DNA from: JADJOY01 sp046331705 [NCBI: bacterium]
GTDB lineage: Bacteria; JADJOY01
Reading direction: 5' to 3'
NCBI GenBank assembly: GCA_046331705.1
Contig: JAXLQJ010000008.1
Span: 124,001-188,000 of the forward strand
DNA: 64,000 nucleotides
Part shown: piece after piece, positions 49,743-59,073 of the stretch
Layout of the letters: each line of letters begins with the position of its first letter
Numbering within the stretch: the stretch's first letter is position 1
The notes under the pieces: generated by a model
Told to the model about the DNA's origin: nothing
The model's input: the letters and a program-made list of their open reading frames with translations, nothing else
The model's database searches: none
Program-made: the position numbers and the translations under genes

Positions 49743-50234
49743 CCCCGCGCACGCGCCGTCCCGTTCCGCGGTCGATCGAGCACGACCGCGCACGCGCCGA
49801 TGCGCCGATGCGCCCACACTCGCGCGGCATCCGTCGCGCGCACGAAAGCACTCAGCCGAGCGTGACGCTGGGTGACCGGGCGGCGGCACACAGCTCGCGG
49901 CGAGCACGAGGAGTTGTGGCGAACCGTGGGCGGAAGGTCGTGTTGCTGGGAGGTTGGGGCCTCGGCGAGCCGGTGAAGATTCGGAGGTAGCGGAATTCTC
50001 GGCGTTTTCAGCAGATCGGCCACCGCGCCGCGCACGTCGGTCGCCTGCCGGACCCGTACCCCCGCGCGCTCGTATTCGACCACCTTGATCGTCTCGAGCT
50101 GGGCGCCTGTCGGGAAATGGCTCCCGCGTGGAGGTTGGGTCGAGTCCCCGTCGTCCTCGCTTCGCTGCGGGCGCCGACGCCTGATTTGAAGGAGACTATC
50201 CGCAGCATTGACGCCCGCGGCATCTCCAATGACT
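49743..50234. other. Intergenic stretch, mostly unassigned
   Basis: About 490 bases between the SpoIID gene and a transposase remnant. On the minus strand a short open stretch reads ETIKVVEYERAGVRVRQATD then VRGAVADLLKTPRIPLPPNL (around 49960-50100), which looks like a fragment of a former gene but has no recognised family. Nothing else is supportable. Confidence 0.35.
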
Positions 50235-50440
50235 TGCTTGCGTACGACGTCGACCAGCCGTTCCTGCGTCCGCCGAGCTTCGTGAGTGGGTTCCCGAAGG
50301 CGATCTCCCCCGGTTCGTGCTGGACGTCGTCGACCCGATGGACCTGGGCGGCATCCTCGACCGCTACCGTCGCAAGGATCCCCGAGGGCGCTCGGCGGAC
50401 CACCCCGAGATGCTGGTGTCCTTGCCCAAGTCTTGCTGCG
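50235..50440 (+). pseudogene. Remnant of an IS1182-family transposase (N-terminal part)
   Basis: Seen: YDVDQPFLRPPS in one frame, then after a one-base shift near 50278 REWVPEGDLPRFVLDVVDPM, followed by DLGGILDRYRRKDPRGRSAD and HPEMLVSL. It then runs into a stop. Known: IS1182 transposases start with QPFLLPPDLREWLPEDHLAR-type sequence, then a DVVDALDL and RxAYxPxMMxALLxY block. Only about 65 codons of the normal 450 or more remain. The neighbours are intact, so this is real gene decay and not the consensus problem seen on the left. Confidence 0.7.
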
Positions 50441-50452
50441 CTGGCTGAGCAG

Positions 50453-51061
50453 TCACGGGCGATACATGACGCCATCGGCGGTGCCGTTTCGCTGACGCGT
50501 CGCGAAGAGGCTGGCGACGGCGCGGCGTTTCCCGTCGCGCTCGAGGATCCGCTCCCGATAGCGGCACAGCTCGAAGTCCGCGAAGCGGGTGCGCAGCTCG
50601 CCGGGATCGAGGAGGTAGGCTGGGCTGCGCGGCGAGCCGAAGGCGGCGTGGATGCGGGTGAAGGTCTCCCACACCAGTGCGCCGCCGGGACGAATGGCGC
50701 GGGCGATCGGCTCGAAGAGCGAGCGATCGAGGAAGTTCGAGACGCACACCAGGTCGTAGCGCGCCTCGCGTAGCGGGAAGTCGTCGAGATCGGCGACCAC
50801 GCCGACGAGGTTTCCGCCCTCGCGGCGCACGCGCTCGGTCGCTTTCCGCACGGCGGCGAGCGACACGTCGATCCCTTCCACCCGGAATCCGGCGCGCGCC
50901 AGGAACGCCGCATTCCGCCCCTCTCCCATCGCCACCACGAGGGCTCGCCCCGGCGGGACGAATCGCACCGCGTCCACGAGAAACGCGGTGGGTTCGAGCC
51001 CGTGAACGGCATCGGGCGTGCCGTAGATCCGTTCCCATTTGAGGCGCTCGGCTCGGCTCAT
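50453..51061 (-). CDS. Class I SAM-dependent methyltransferase (TehB-like)
   Basis: Seen: from the ATG at 51061 (MSRAERLKWERIYG), 202 residues; an upstream ATG at 51082 is also possible. Motif I is ALVVAMGEGRNAAFLARAGF, with the acidic residue in VEGIDVS; DLDDFPLREARYDLVCVSNF is motif II/III; AIRPGGALVWETF follows. Known: class I methyltransferases bind S-adenosylmethionine in this fold; TehB-type members methylate tellurite or similar small molecules. The substrate is not determinable. Its start is 75 bases from the divergent penicillin acylase gene. Confidence 0.8.
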   Translation of the reverse strand: MSRAERLKWERIYGTPDAVHGLEPTAFLVDAVRFVPPGRALVVAMGEGRNAAFLARAGFRVEGIDVSLAAVRKATERVRREGGNLVGVVADLDDFPLREARYDLVCVSNFLDRSLFEPIARAIRPGGALVWETFTRIHAAFGSPRSPAYLLDPGELRTRFADFELCRYRERILERDGKRRAVASLFATRQRNGTADGVMYRP

Positions 51062-51135
51062 GTTGGCTCGGCGGGCGGGCACGCGGCTTGTGACGCGAGC
51101 CTGCGCGAACGCTACTGTGCCACCTTTTCCCGTAG

Positions 51136-53484
51136 ATGACCGCCGTGCGTGACCCCGCCAATCGCCCGCCCCCGCGCCGTGCGCTGCGCTTCACGATGCG
51201 AATCGTCGGCGCGTCCCTCGCCGTAGCCGCGGTGGCCCTCGCCTTTCCCGAGGCCTGGCTCGCCGGTCCACCAGCACGAGACGAGCGCATCGCGATCGGC
51301 GAGACGGTCGCGCCGGTCTACGTGCGCCGCGATCCCTACGGCATCGCCCACGTCGCCGCAACCGACGAATCCGACGTCTGGGCGGGGCTCGGCTTCGCTC
51401 AAGCCCACGATCGCGCGTGTCAGGTCGAGATGCTCGTGCGCGTGGCGGAAGGGACACTCTCGGAATGGCTCGGAGACTTGCCGCTCGGAGCCGGGCTCGA
51501 TGCGGTGTCGCTCGACCGGCTGGCGCGTGAGCTTCGTCTCGTGGAGCGCGCCGATCGCGCGTGGCAATCGGCCGATCCCGAGACCCGCCGCGAGCTCGAG
51601 CGCTTCGCCGCGGGCGCGAACGCGCGGCTCACCCACCTCGAGGCCCACTGGCCGGCGTGCTTTCGCGTGCTCGCGGTGCGGCCGCGCCCGTGGCGGCCGC
51701 GCGATCCATTGCTGCTGCTCGAGCTCTTCGGCCTCGTGGGGCAGGTGCCGAGCCTGCGTGCGGAGGCCGTGGCGCTCGATCTGGTCGCAGCGCTGGGCCG
51801 CGAGCGAGCGTTCGCGTTGCTGCCTCCCGAGATCCTCGTCGACCTCGCGGATCCCGTCATCTCGCGAGCAGCCCACCCGTCGCCCGCGCTCGTGCCCCTG
51901 GCCGCGCTCTCGCCGCTCTCGGATTCCATGCTCGGGAGCAACGCGTGGGTCGTGGATGGTCGACGCTCGCGGTCGGGTGCGCCGCTGCTCGCCGCCGATC
52001 CGCACGTGATCCTCGATCGCGCGCCCACGTTCTGGTACCTCGCCCACGTCGCGGCGGGCACGATCGACGCGCAGGGCCTGTTCCTTCCTGGCACGCCGCT
52101 GCTCGCAGTCGGCCACTCGCGCCGGCTGGCGTGGGGCGCGACCAGCACGCTGCTGCGCACCGGCGGCGTGCAGCAGGTGGCGGAATCGTCCGTCGTCGAC
52201 GACGCGGCGCCGTCGCCGCCGATCGTGCCGCGCTTCGGCTCGGCGGTCGAGGTGACGCGCAGGACGGTTCGGGGCGCGCCGGTGCTCGCCGCCGAGGCAG
52301 TCGGCCTCGACCCGGGCACGGCGTTGCGCGTGGATCTCGGAGCGACGGACGCCGCTCGCCAGCTGCGAGGGTTTCGCGCGCTGATCGACGCCCACGACGT
52401 CGCCGCCACCGATTCCGCGGCGGCAGCGCTGCGAGCAGGGCCGCTTTCGTGGACGCTAATGCTCGCGGATACGCAGGGGCACATCGCGCGCCGTGCCGCT
52501 GCGCCCATCGCCGGCGGCGCCGACCCCTACGCGCTCCTCGACCCACCGGAGGCGCGCATCGTTGCGGCGAACACGGCGCCTCCGGCGGCCCCAGGGAGCT
52601 CGCCGAGGCCGGGACATTTCGAGCTCGGCTATCGGGCCGCGCGCATCACGGAGGCGCTCGACGCGCGGCCACGCCACGGCGCCGAGGACTTCCGACGTCT
52701 TCAGCTGGACGTCGCGACTGGGCTCGCGAGCGAGCTGCTCCCCGCGCTGCTCGCCGATCTCGCTGGCCGCTCGGAGCTCGCCGTCGCCCGAGCCGCGCTG
52801 GCGAGCTGGGACGGGCGCTGCGAGCGCGAGTCGCCCGGCTGCGCGCTCTTCGAGCTGACGCAAGAGGCCCTGCCGCGGTGCGCCTTCGCCGACGAGCTCG
52901 GATCGGATCGCTGGCAGCGATTCGCCTCCGTCGGCGACCTGCCCACCAAGGCGTTGCTTCGCATCTGGCCGGACGCCGCCTCGCCGTGGTGGGACGATCT
53001 GGCCACCCCCGCCCGCGAGACGCGCGGGGATTGCGTGGCGCAGGCCGTCGCCGAGGCACGAGCCGAGCTCACCGCCGAGGGCGGCGACGAGCCCGACGGC
53101 TGGAACTGGGGCGCGTTCCACGTGGTGCGCATCGCCAACCCGTTGGCGCTGCTCCCCATCCTCGGGCATCGGTTCGAGGTCGGCCCGTACGCGCATCCCG
53201 GCGATCGCTACACGGTCAACGCCGCCGGCTACGTACGGCGCAGCGACGGAACGCGTCTGGCCACGCTCGGGCCCACCAGCCGCTTCGTGATCGACCTCGC
53301 GCAACCGGAGCTCGGCTACTTCGCGTCCTCGACGGGCATGTCGGAGGATCCGTTCTCCGGCTACGCTTGGAACCTGACGGATCCGTGGCTGGCAGGAGAG
53401 CTCTTCGTCGAATCGCTTAACGGGCCGCGCGAGGTACGCGCCACCGTCGTGCTCGAACCCTCGACCACGCCACACCGCGAGTGA
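51136..53484 (+). CDS. Penicillin acylase family (Ntn) amidase
   Basis: Seen: 782 residues with an N-terminal helix (MRIVGASLAVAAVALAFPEA) for export. The alpha part has YVRRDPYGIAHVAATDESDV and GLGFAQAHDRACQVEMLVRV. The autocleavage site is MLGSNAWVVDG, with Ser268 becoming the N-terminal nucleophile of the beta chain, followed by GAPLLAADPH. Later are HFELGYRAARITEAL and NWGAFHVVRIANPLAL. Known: members cleave amide bonds, including N-acyl-homoserine lactones or penicillins; activation is autocatalytic in the periplasm. Followed 13 bases later by the M48 peptidase gene. Confidence 0.88.
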   Translation: MTAVRDPANRPPPRRALRFTMRIVGASLAVAAVALAFPEAWLAGPPARDERIAIGETVAPVYVRRDPYGIAHVAATDESDVWAGLGFAQAHDRACQVEMLVRVAEGTLSEWLGDLPLGAGLDAVSLDRLARELRLVERADRAWQSADPETRRELERFAAGANARLTHLEAHWPACFRVLAVRPRPWRPRDPLLLLELFGLVGQVPSLRAEAVALDLVAALGRERAFALLPPEILVDLADPVISRAAHPSPALVPLAALSPLSDSMLGSNAWVVDGRRSRSGAPLLAADPHVILDRAPTFWYLAHVAAGTIDAQGLFLPGTPLLAVGHSRRLAWGATSTLLRTGGVQQVAESSVVDDAAPSPPIVPRFGSAVEVTRRTVRGAPVLAAEAVGLDPGTALRVDLGATDAARQLRGFRALIDAHDVAATDSAAAALRAGPLSWTLMLADTQGHIARRAAAPIAGGADPYALLDPPEARIVAANTAPPAAPGSSPRPGHFELGYRAARITEALDARPRHGAEDFRRLQLDVATGLASELLPALLADLAGRSELAVARAALASWDGRCERESPGCALFELTQEALPRCAFADELGSDRWQRFASVGDLPTKALLRIWPDAASPWWDDLATPARETRGDCVAQAVAEARAELTAEGGDEPDGWNWGAFHVVRIANPLALLPILGHRFEVGPYAHPGDRYTVNAAGYVRRSDGTRLATLGPTSRFVIDLAQPELGYFASSTGMSEDPFSGYAWNLTDPWLAGELFVESLNGPREVRATVVLEPSTTPHRE

Positions 53485-53497
53485 ACGCCGCACCACG

Positions 53498-54463
53498 ATG
53501 ATCCGACGACCGCGCCCCTTCCGCGTGCTGCACGCGCTGGTGCTGGCGCTCGCGCTCGGCGTCGCCGGGTCCTCCTGCATCACGACTCCGGTCACCGGAC
53601 GCAGCGCCTTCGTCCTCTTCGACGACGGCGAGATGGCTCAGCTCGGCTCGCAGGCCTTCGCCGAGCTGCAGAAGCAAACGCGCCCATCCCGCGACACGCG
53701 ATCGAAGCTCGTCATCGATCGAGTGGTGCAGCGCATCGTGGCGAGCGCCGGCCCCGAGACGCAGGGCGTCACGTGGGAGGTCCAGCTCTTCGACAGTGAC
53801 GAGGTCAACGCGTTCGCGCTCCCGGGCGGCAAGGTCGGGGTGTACGCCGGCATTCTCCCGGTGGTGGAGAACGAAGCCGGCCTCGCCGCCGTGCTCGGCC
53901 ACGAGATCGGCCACGTGGTCGCCAAGCACAGTGCACAGCGCATGAGCACCGCCGCCCTCACCAACCTCGGCCTCGAGGTCGCAGGCGCCGCGCTCTCGAA
54001 CAACAAGAACGCCGACATCATCATGGCGGGCCTGGGGCTCGGCGCCACCGTCGGCGTCGCCCTGCCGTTCAGCCGCTCGAACGAGGCCGAGGCCGATCAG
54101 ATCGGCCAGATCTACATGGCGCGGGCCGGCTACGATCCGCGTGAGGCAGCGCGGCTTTGGGTGCGCATGGAACGCAGCGCCGAGCAGCAAGGTGGCGGCA
54201 AGCCGCCCGAGCTGCTCTCCACCCACCCCGCCGATCGAGCGCGTGTGACGGCGCTCGAGGCCAACCTGGGGCGAGCGCTGCCCGAGTACCAGCGTTCGCC
54301 CCAGTACGGCTTGGGCGAGACCCTCGCGCCGCTTCCTCCCACGCAGCATGCGAAAGGCGGCGCCAAGAGCCGCGCGCCGGAACCCGAGCCCGACTCGGAC
54401 GAGGGTGCCCAGGGTTCGAGCCCGCGCGATCGCGGTGGCCGAGGCTGGCTCGCGCCGCGCTGA
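53498..54463 (+). CDS. M48-family periplasmic metallopeptidase lipoprotein (LoiP/BepA-like)
   Basis: Seen: 321 residues. A lipobox follows the signal (LALGVAGSSC then ITTPVTGR), and ITTxPVTGR is typical of LoiP-type proteins. The zinc site is HEIGH at 135-139 in LAAVLGHEIGHVVAKHSAQR; the third ligand Glu lies in SNEAEADQIGQIYMARAGYD. The C-terminus is a low-complexity polar tail. Known: these outer-membrane-associated proteases degrade misfolded envelope proteins. It follows the penicillin acylase gene by 13 bases, so one operon is likely. Confidence 0.85.
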   Translation: MIRRPRPFRVLHALVLALALGVAGSSCITTPVTGRSAFVLFDDGEMAQLGSQAFAELQKQTRPSRDTRSKLVIDRVVQRIVASAGPETQGVTWEVQLFDSDEVNAFALPGGKVGVYAGILPVVENEAGLAAVLGHEIGHVVAKHSAQRMSTAALTNLGLEVAGAALSNNKNADIIMAGLGLGATVGVALPFSRSNEAEADQIGQIYMARAGYDPREAARLWVRMERSAEQQGGGKPPELLSTHPADRARVTALEANLGRALPEYQRSPQYGLGETLAPLPPTQHAKGGAKSRAPEPEPDSDEGAQGSSPRDRGGRGWLAPR

Positions 54464-54530
54464 GCGGCGCGCCGAGCATCGCCGAGCATCGCGGCGCCCA
54501 ACCGCGCGACGGGCTCAGTCTCGAAAACGC

Positions 54531-56042
54531 TCAGTACCGAAGCCAGCACCGAAGCGCGATGCGACTGCGTTCGGTGTCCTCTTCGGACACGTTGCTCGAT
54601 CGCCAGCGGCTGCGACCGATCGCCTCCACGCGCAGCCACGGTTGAGGCTGCCACCCGACTCCCAGCTCGCCGCCCAGGAACTGATCCTCGCGCTGGCGGC
54701 CCGTCAGCGAGCTCGACTGATCGAACGTGTCCATGCCGCCGTCGACGCGCAGGTGCGCGTCCCAATCGCGCAGGAACTCGAGCGCGACGCGCGCGACGGC
54801 TTCGTTACGGACCAGGAAGCTGCCGTCGGAGCCGAACACGTCGATGGGGGCTCTCGAGCCGCCGATCTCGATCTCGAGGTTCGACTGTGGCTTCCACTGG
54901 AGCGAGGCCTCGACCAGGAAGTCGAGATAGCCGTCGAGCGTGGTCTCGTCGAAGGTGCGGCTCTGGATGCCGGCTCGCGAGTCGATCGAGAGCTTGGGCG
55001 TGAGCGGGCCGCGCACCGCGAACGAGCCCTGCGCGAGATACGCCGCCCGCGGATCGCCGGTGAAATCGAGCGGCACGAATGGCGGGACCAGCCCGGAACG
55101 CCGTAGCGACTCGGCGTCGGCCTCGCCGTCGATGCGGCCGAGATCGACGCGCGGCTCGAGCTCCCAGCCGGTGTCGAGCGTGCGACGAACCTTGAGCGCG
55201 GCCTCGTGGACGTGAAAGCCGAAGAGGTCGTAGGGCTCGGGACCGAGGCTGGTGACGTAGTAGAGGTAGTCCGCCTCGAGGTACCAGGCGGACGTCGGCT
55301 CCCACCCCACCAGGACGCCGCCCGCGCCGCGATCGAAGTCCGCGCCCGCGAGGCGAACGTCGGAGGCGTACTGGGCGAAATCCGTGAGATCGCTGGAGAC
55401 GGTGGTGCGATCGATCCACTCGCCGGCGGCGCCCAGGGCGAAGCCGCCGGCGAGAGTCTTGAGCGCAGCGCCCGAGACCGACTGGTCCACGGTGTTGAAC
55501 TCGTCGTGGTCGACGAAGAGCGTGCCCGACGCTTCGTAACCCACGTCCAGCGTGGTGGCGGGTCGCGCGCGGCTCAGCCCGGCGGCGCGGCGCGCGACCA
55601 CGGGCGGATCCTCGCCAGCGACCGGTGGCGCGAAGTCGCTCGGAAAGACCCACCGCGGCGAGAGCGCATCGAGGATCTCGCTCGGGGTCGCGATCGGCCG
55701 CTCCGAGTCCGGAGGTGGCGGAGCGGCACGGGCCTGGTCGGGGCCCGGCCGCGGCAAACGCAGGTCGAAACGGGCCACGGCGCGCAGCACCTCGTCGGCT
55801 TCGGCGTCGCTCGCTCGCAGCAGGATGTTGTCGTCGTAGCCGGCTTCGAGACCGAGGGCCGGAAGCAGGGCGAATGGGCCGAGACCGATCCCGGGGCTCG
55901 TCTCGGCCGCGCGCGCCGCCGAGAGCGTCACGACCACCAGCAGCACATGGGCCGCCGCCACGCGAGCCAGCGCGGCGCGGCGCAGGCGCCGTGCCGAGAC
56001 ACGCGTGGGCGAGCGGTGCGGGCAGACGCGATTCACGGACAC
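54531..56042 (-). CDS. Outer-membrane beta-barrel protein (exopolysaccharide-barrel-like)
   Basis: Seen: about 503 residues from a GTG at 56042 (start uncertain; an ATG-initiated reading runs to 56249). The signal-like region AHVLLVVVTLSAARA is followed by LLPALGLEAGYDDNILLRAS, the 'YDDN' start of BBP2/EpsL-type barrels. Strand-rich repeats follow (WELEPRVDLGRIDGEADAES, FLVEASLQWKPQSNLEIEIG, QFLGGELGVGWQPQPWLRVE). It ends RIALRCWLRY with a terminal aromatic. Known: such barrels occur in exopolysaccharide loci, but no exopolysaccharide gene touches it here. Divergent from the zinc-ribbon gene. Confidence 0.7.
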   Translation of the reverse strand: MSVNRVCPHRSPTRVSARRLRRAALARVAAAHVLLVVVTLSAARAAETSPGIGLGPFALLPALGLEAGYDDNILLRASDAEADEVLRAVARFDLRLPRPGPDQARAAPPPPDSERPIATPSEILDALSPRWVFPSDFAPPVAGEDPPVVARRAAGLSRARPATTLDVGYEASGTLFVDHDEFNTVDQSVSGAALKTLAGGFALGAAGEWIDRTTVSSDLTDFAQYASDVRLAGADFDRGAGGVLVGWEPTSAWYLEADYLYYVTSLGPEPYDLFGFHVHEAALKVRRTLDTGWELEPRVDLGRIDGEADAESLRRSGLVPPFVPLDFTGDPRAAYLAQGSFAVRGPLTPKLSIDSRAGIQSRTFDETTLDGYLDFLVEASLQWKPQSNLEIEIGGSRAPIDVFGSDGSFLVRNEAVARVALEFLRDWDAHLRVDGGMDTFDQSSSLTGRQREDQFLGGELGVGWQPQPWLRVEAIGRSRWRSSNVSEEDTERSRIALRCWLRY

Positions 56043-56254
56043 GAGGCGCGAGCGTGGGAGGTCGAAGGCAACGCCTGGCGCCAGTCGTGGCGCGAGGAGC
56101 GCGCGAGTATAGACCGAGTGTGCTCCGCCGGCGCCGGCGGCGTCGTCAGCGACGCCCGCGTGAACGTCGGTTGATGGGCACCCGCGTTCTGCCTTACCTT
56201 GATCGCTCGCCAACTCTCCTCCTGCCGACTCGCACGCCGCGGGGACCACATCGA

Positions 56255-57832
56255 ATGCTGATCCGGTGTACGCACTGCAATCACGAGCTGCGCGTCCCCG
56301 ATCAGCAGATCAGTCCCACCGGCACTCGCGTTCTTTGCAAGAACTGCAACACGATCTTCGTCGCGCGGCGTGCGGCGGAAGAAGGGCGCGGTGCGGCTGC
56401 GGGCGGCGGCCCCGAGATCCTGCCGGTCGCCGACGATCCGGCCCTGGAAGCGGCGCTCGACCGCATCCTCGATCGAACGCCGTTGCCGGGCTCGTTGACG
56501 TCGCCGAACCGCACGGCGTTCGACGGATCGGAGGACGGCGAGGACACGACGGAGTCGGGATCGGGAGGCGGCGCGGACCCGTGGGCGCAGGTATCGCCGG
56601 AATCCCTCGGCATCTCGCTGGTCGACGACGAGCCCGAGGCGCGGATCGCACCGCCTGCGAGCGAGCCGCGGGCGCGCCCATCGGTTCCAGCCGAGACCGG
56701 CGACGGCGAGGTGGACGAGCTCCTCGACCAGGTGCTGCGCGATCTCGATCGCGCCCAACCATCACCCAGCGCGTCACCCGCCGCAACCGCGGGCGGGACT
56801 GCCGCGGGCGACGCGCTGCGCCTGGACGTGGCGCAGCCGGCGCTGGCGAGCACGGCGCCCGCCGAGCCGCCACCCATGCCCACCACGACTGCGCTCGACC
56901 TCGACGCCATCCTCGACGAGCTACGCTCCGAATCCGATGCTGCGCCGGCGACGTCGGGTGCGGGACGCGCCTCGGACTCCTTCGAGCTCGGCGAGGACGA
57001 CTTCGGCGGACCGACCATCGAGCTCGAGATCGGCTCCGATACGGTCGCGAAGGCCGGCACGGCGAATCCCGCGGCGCCGGCCCCGGAATCGCCCCACGAG
57101 CGCGAGCGAAGCCTTCACGACATCTACGAGGACGATCAGTCCCACCCTCCCACCGATGCCCTGGAGGCGCCGCGCGCCGGCCCGGCAACGGATCTCGCGC
57201 GTGCCGCAGCGGCGCCGACGGTGCCGCCGCGCACCCGCACCGTCACGCGCTCGGTCGACTCCGCCACCGGGCGCCGCGCAAGCGGCTCCAAGGGAACGCG
57301 CTCGCGATCGGCCGGGGTGTGGATCGCGATCGCGGTGGTGCTGATCGCCGTCGCGGCCGGGGCCGGCATCTGGTACGTCACGCAGCAACCCCCCGGGGCC
57401 AGCGCAGGAGGCGCCGCGCAACCCGCAGGCATGCCGACGTTCGCCTTCGAGCAAACGGACGGCCAGCTGGTCAAGATCAAGGGCGGGCTCGCCTACGTCG
57501 CCAGCGGGGTCGTGCGCAACACCTCGAGCTTCACCGTGTACGTGGTCCGGGTCTCCGGCGTGCTGCGCACCACCGACGGCCGCGAGGTCGGCCGCGCCGC
57601 GAGCTACGCGGGCAACAATCCCTCACCCGAGTCGCTCACCCGACTCCCACGCGCGGAGATCGAGGCGGCCTTGGATACGCGCATCGGCGAGGGCGGGTCG
57701 AACGTCAAGCTCGACTCGATGGGCGCGATCCCCTTCACCCTCGTGTTCTGGAACGTGCCGTCGGACGCCAACCGGACCGAGCTCAGCGCGCAGGCTCGTT
57801 CGTTTCCGTCCGCGGCCACGAACGGCGGCTGA
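56255..57832 (+). CDS. MJ0042 zinc-ribbon, DUF3426-type single-pass membrane protein
   Basis: Seen: 525 residues from the ATG at 56255. The zinc ribbon reads MLIRCTHCNHELRVPDQQIS then TRVLCKNCNTIF, with Cys at 5, 8, 28 and 31. A long acidic, Ala/Pro/Ser-rich disordered region follows. A basic stretch and one helix (GVWIAIAVVLIAVAAGAGIW) come next. The outside domain begins TFAFEQTDGQLVKIKGGLAY and reads VVRNTSSFTVYVVRVSGVLR. Known: this is the layout of DUF3426 proteins, common in Deltaproteobacteria; function unknown. Not continuous with the upstream open frame, which lacks features. Confidence 0.78.
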   Translation: MLIRCTHCNHELRVPDQQISPTGTRVLCKNCNTIFVARRAAEEGRGAAAGGGPEILPVADDPALEAALDRILDRTPLPGSLTSPNRTAFDGSEDGEDTTESGSGGGADPWAQVSPESLGISLVDDEPEARIAPPASEPRARPSVPAETGDGEVDELLDQVLRDLDRAQPSPSASPAATAGGTAAGDALRLDVAQPALASTAPAEPPPMPTTTALDLDAILDELRSESDAAPATSGAGRASDSFELGEDDFGGPTIELEIGSDTVAKAGTANPAAPAPESPHERERSLHDIYEDDQSHPPTDALEAPRAGPATDLARAAAAPTVPPRTRTVTRSVDSATGRRASGSKGTRSRSAGVWIAIAVVLIAVAAGAGIWYVTQQPPGASAGGAAQPAGMPTFAFEQTDGQLVKIKGGLAYVASGVVRNTSSFTVYVVRVSGVLRTTDGREVGRAASYAGNNPSPESLTRLPRAEIEAALDTRIGEGGSNVKLDSMGAIPFTLVFWNVPSDANRTELSAQARSFPSAATNGG

Positions 57833-57911
57833 ACCGCGTCCCCGCGTCCTGCGCGCGAGCGCGTGCGCCGACCGACTGCGGCCCCATCCCGCTGCGATTC
57901 ACGACGACACC

Positions 57912-58784
57912 ATGGCCGAGGGGCGGGACGAGCGCCACGGCGCCGATCGCGTCGACCGGCTGCTGACGCGGCTCAAGGCACTTCCCGAGTCCGCGATGCG
58001 ACTCGCGGTGCTCACCGAGGAAGTGACGGAGTCCGACGACGGCGACGCCGTCGAGCTGCTGGCGGGACTGATGGCGCGCGCCGCGCGCCGTCCCTCGCTC
58101 GACCATCAGGGCGCCCTCGCCCTCATTCCCGGCGAGGAGCTGGCGCGGCGGCTCGGCTACGAGCGCGTGAGCCGGCTCTACCGCGAGGCGCGTCAGCGCG
58201 GGCACACGGAGGTGTGCCAGCTCTTTCTCGCAGCGGGGATGCGACCGAACGAGGAGTCGGGGCTACTCGCGCCGCCGCGCGGCGAGACGCTGACGCTCGG
58301 CGAGCGCAAGGCGCTCGCGCGGCGGCTACCGCGCCAGAAGCTCGATCGGTTGCTCGCCGACCCGAATCCCGACGTCGTCGAGAACCTGCTGCGCAACCCC
58401 GCCATGACCGAGCGCGAGGTGCTGCGGGTGACGTCGCGCCGACCGGTCCACCCGGACGTGTTGCTGCGGGTGTTCGCCAATCCCCGCTGGTCGAACCGCT
58501 ACCGTGTCCGCAAAGCGTTGATCTACAACCCGAACACGCCGATCCAGATTTCGCTGAACCTGGTGACGTTCCTGTCGGGCGGCGATCTGGCGATCCTGGG
58601 CCGCGATCCTGGCGTCCACGCGCTGGTGCGTGAACGCGCTCGTGCCGTGTTGCGACGGCGCGGGGAACGAGCGGGCAGCCCGCCGCTCGAACGCGCCGCG
58701 AGCCCCGACGACGTCGTTCAGGAGGACTTGGAGCCCGCGTCGGTCGACGAGCGCTCGGAACCCGAGGACGGCGATTCCGACTGA
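57912..58784 (+). CDS. Helical-repeat (HEAT/LRV-like) protein of unknown function
   Basis: Seen: 290 residues, no signal peptide. The first part has [20 protein letters not shown] and [20 protein letters not shown]. The middle shows repeated helical units ending in [40 protein letters not shown] and [20 protein letters not shown] (leucine-rich variant-like). An acidic low-complexity tail follows. I do not recognise a named family. The last 67 bases overlap the end of tatA on the other strand, in the low-complexity tails of both. Confidence 0.55.
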   Translation: MAEGRDERHGADRVDRLLTRLKALPESAMRLAVLTEEVTESDDGDAVELLAGLMARAARRPSLDHQGALALIPGEELARRLGYERVSRLYREARQRGHTEVCQLFLAAGMRPNEESGLLAPPRGETLTLGERKALARRLPRQKLDRLLADPNPDVVENLLRNPAMTEREVLRVTSRRPVHPDVLLRVFANPRWSNRYRVRKALIYNPNTPIQISLNLVTFLSGGDLAILGRDPGVHALVRERARAVLRRRGERAGSPPLERAASPDDVVQEDLEPASVDERSEPEDGDSD

Positions 58785-58957
58785 GACTCGCCCTTGGGCG
58801 GCGTCACGTCGATGGCGTCCGGCTCCCGAGTGGCCTTGCGGAAGTTCTTGATGGCGTGGCCGAGCCCGGAGCCGAGCTCGGGCAGGCGCCCGACCCCGAA
58901 CACGATGATGATGATCACGAGAATGACGATCAGCTCCGGCATTCCCAGTCCGAACAT
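58718..58957 (-). CDS. tatA: Sec-independent protein translocase subunit TatA
   Basis: Seen: from the ATG at 58957 ([20 protein letters not shown]), 79 residues; another ATG at 58969 adds MVAA. One helix is followed by [20 protein letters not shown] then RKA, the amphipathic helix with the conserved FG and LPELG. The tail is Ser-rich and charged. Known: TatA multimers form the Tat export pore for folded proteins. No tatB or tatC is in the window. The TatA/TatE distinction is not possible here. Its 3' end overlaps the convergent upstream gene by 67 bases. Confidence 0.88.
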   Translation of the reverse strand: MFGLGMPELIVILVIIIIVFGVGRLPELGSGLGHAIKNFRKATREPDAIDVTPPKGESQSESPSSGSERSSTDAGSKSS

Positions 58958-59073
58958 CGCAGCCACCATCGCGCCACCTCTCCCCTCACGGCTCCCGAAC
59001 GCGGTCTAGCACCGCGAGGCAGCCGGCTCAACTCGGGCAGCCGCGGCGCGCCTGGCGTCCGAGCGAGCGGCGA

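Noticed and set aside
55625-56254. Upstream extension of the zinc-ribbon gene to 55625
   Set aside because: Antisense to the outer-membrane barrel gene; the zinc ribbon begins exactly at the ATG 56255.
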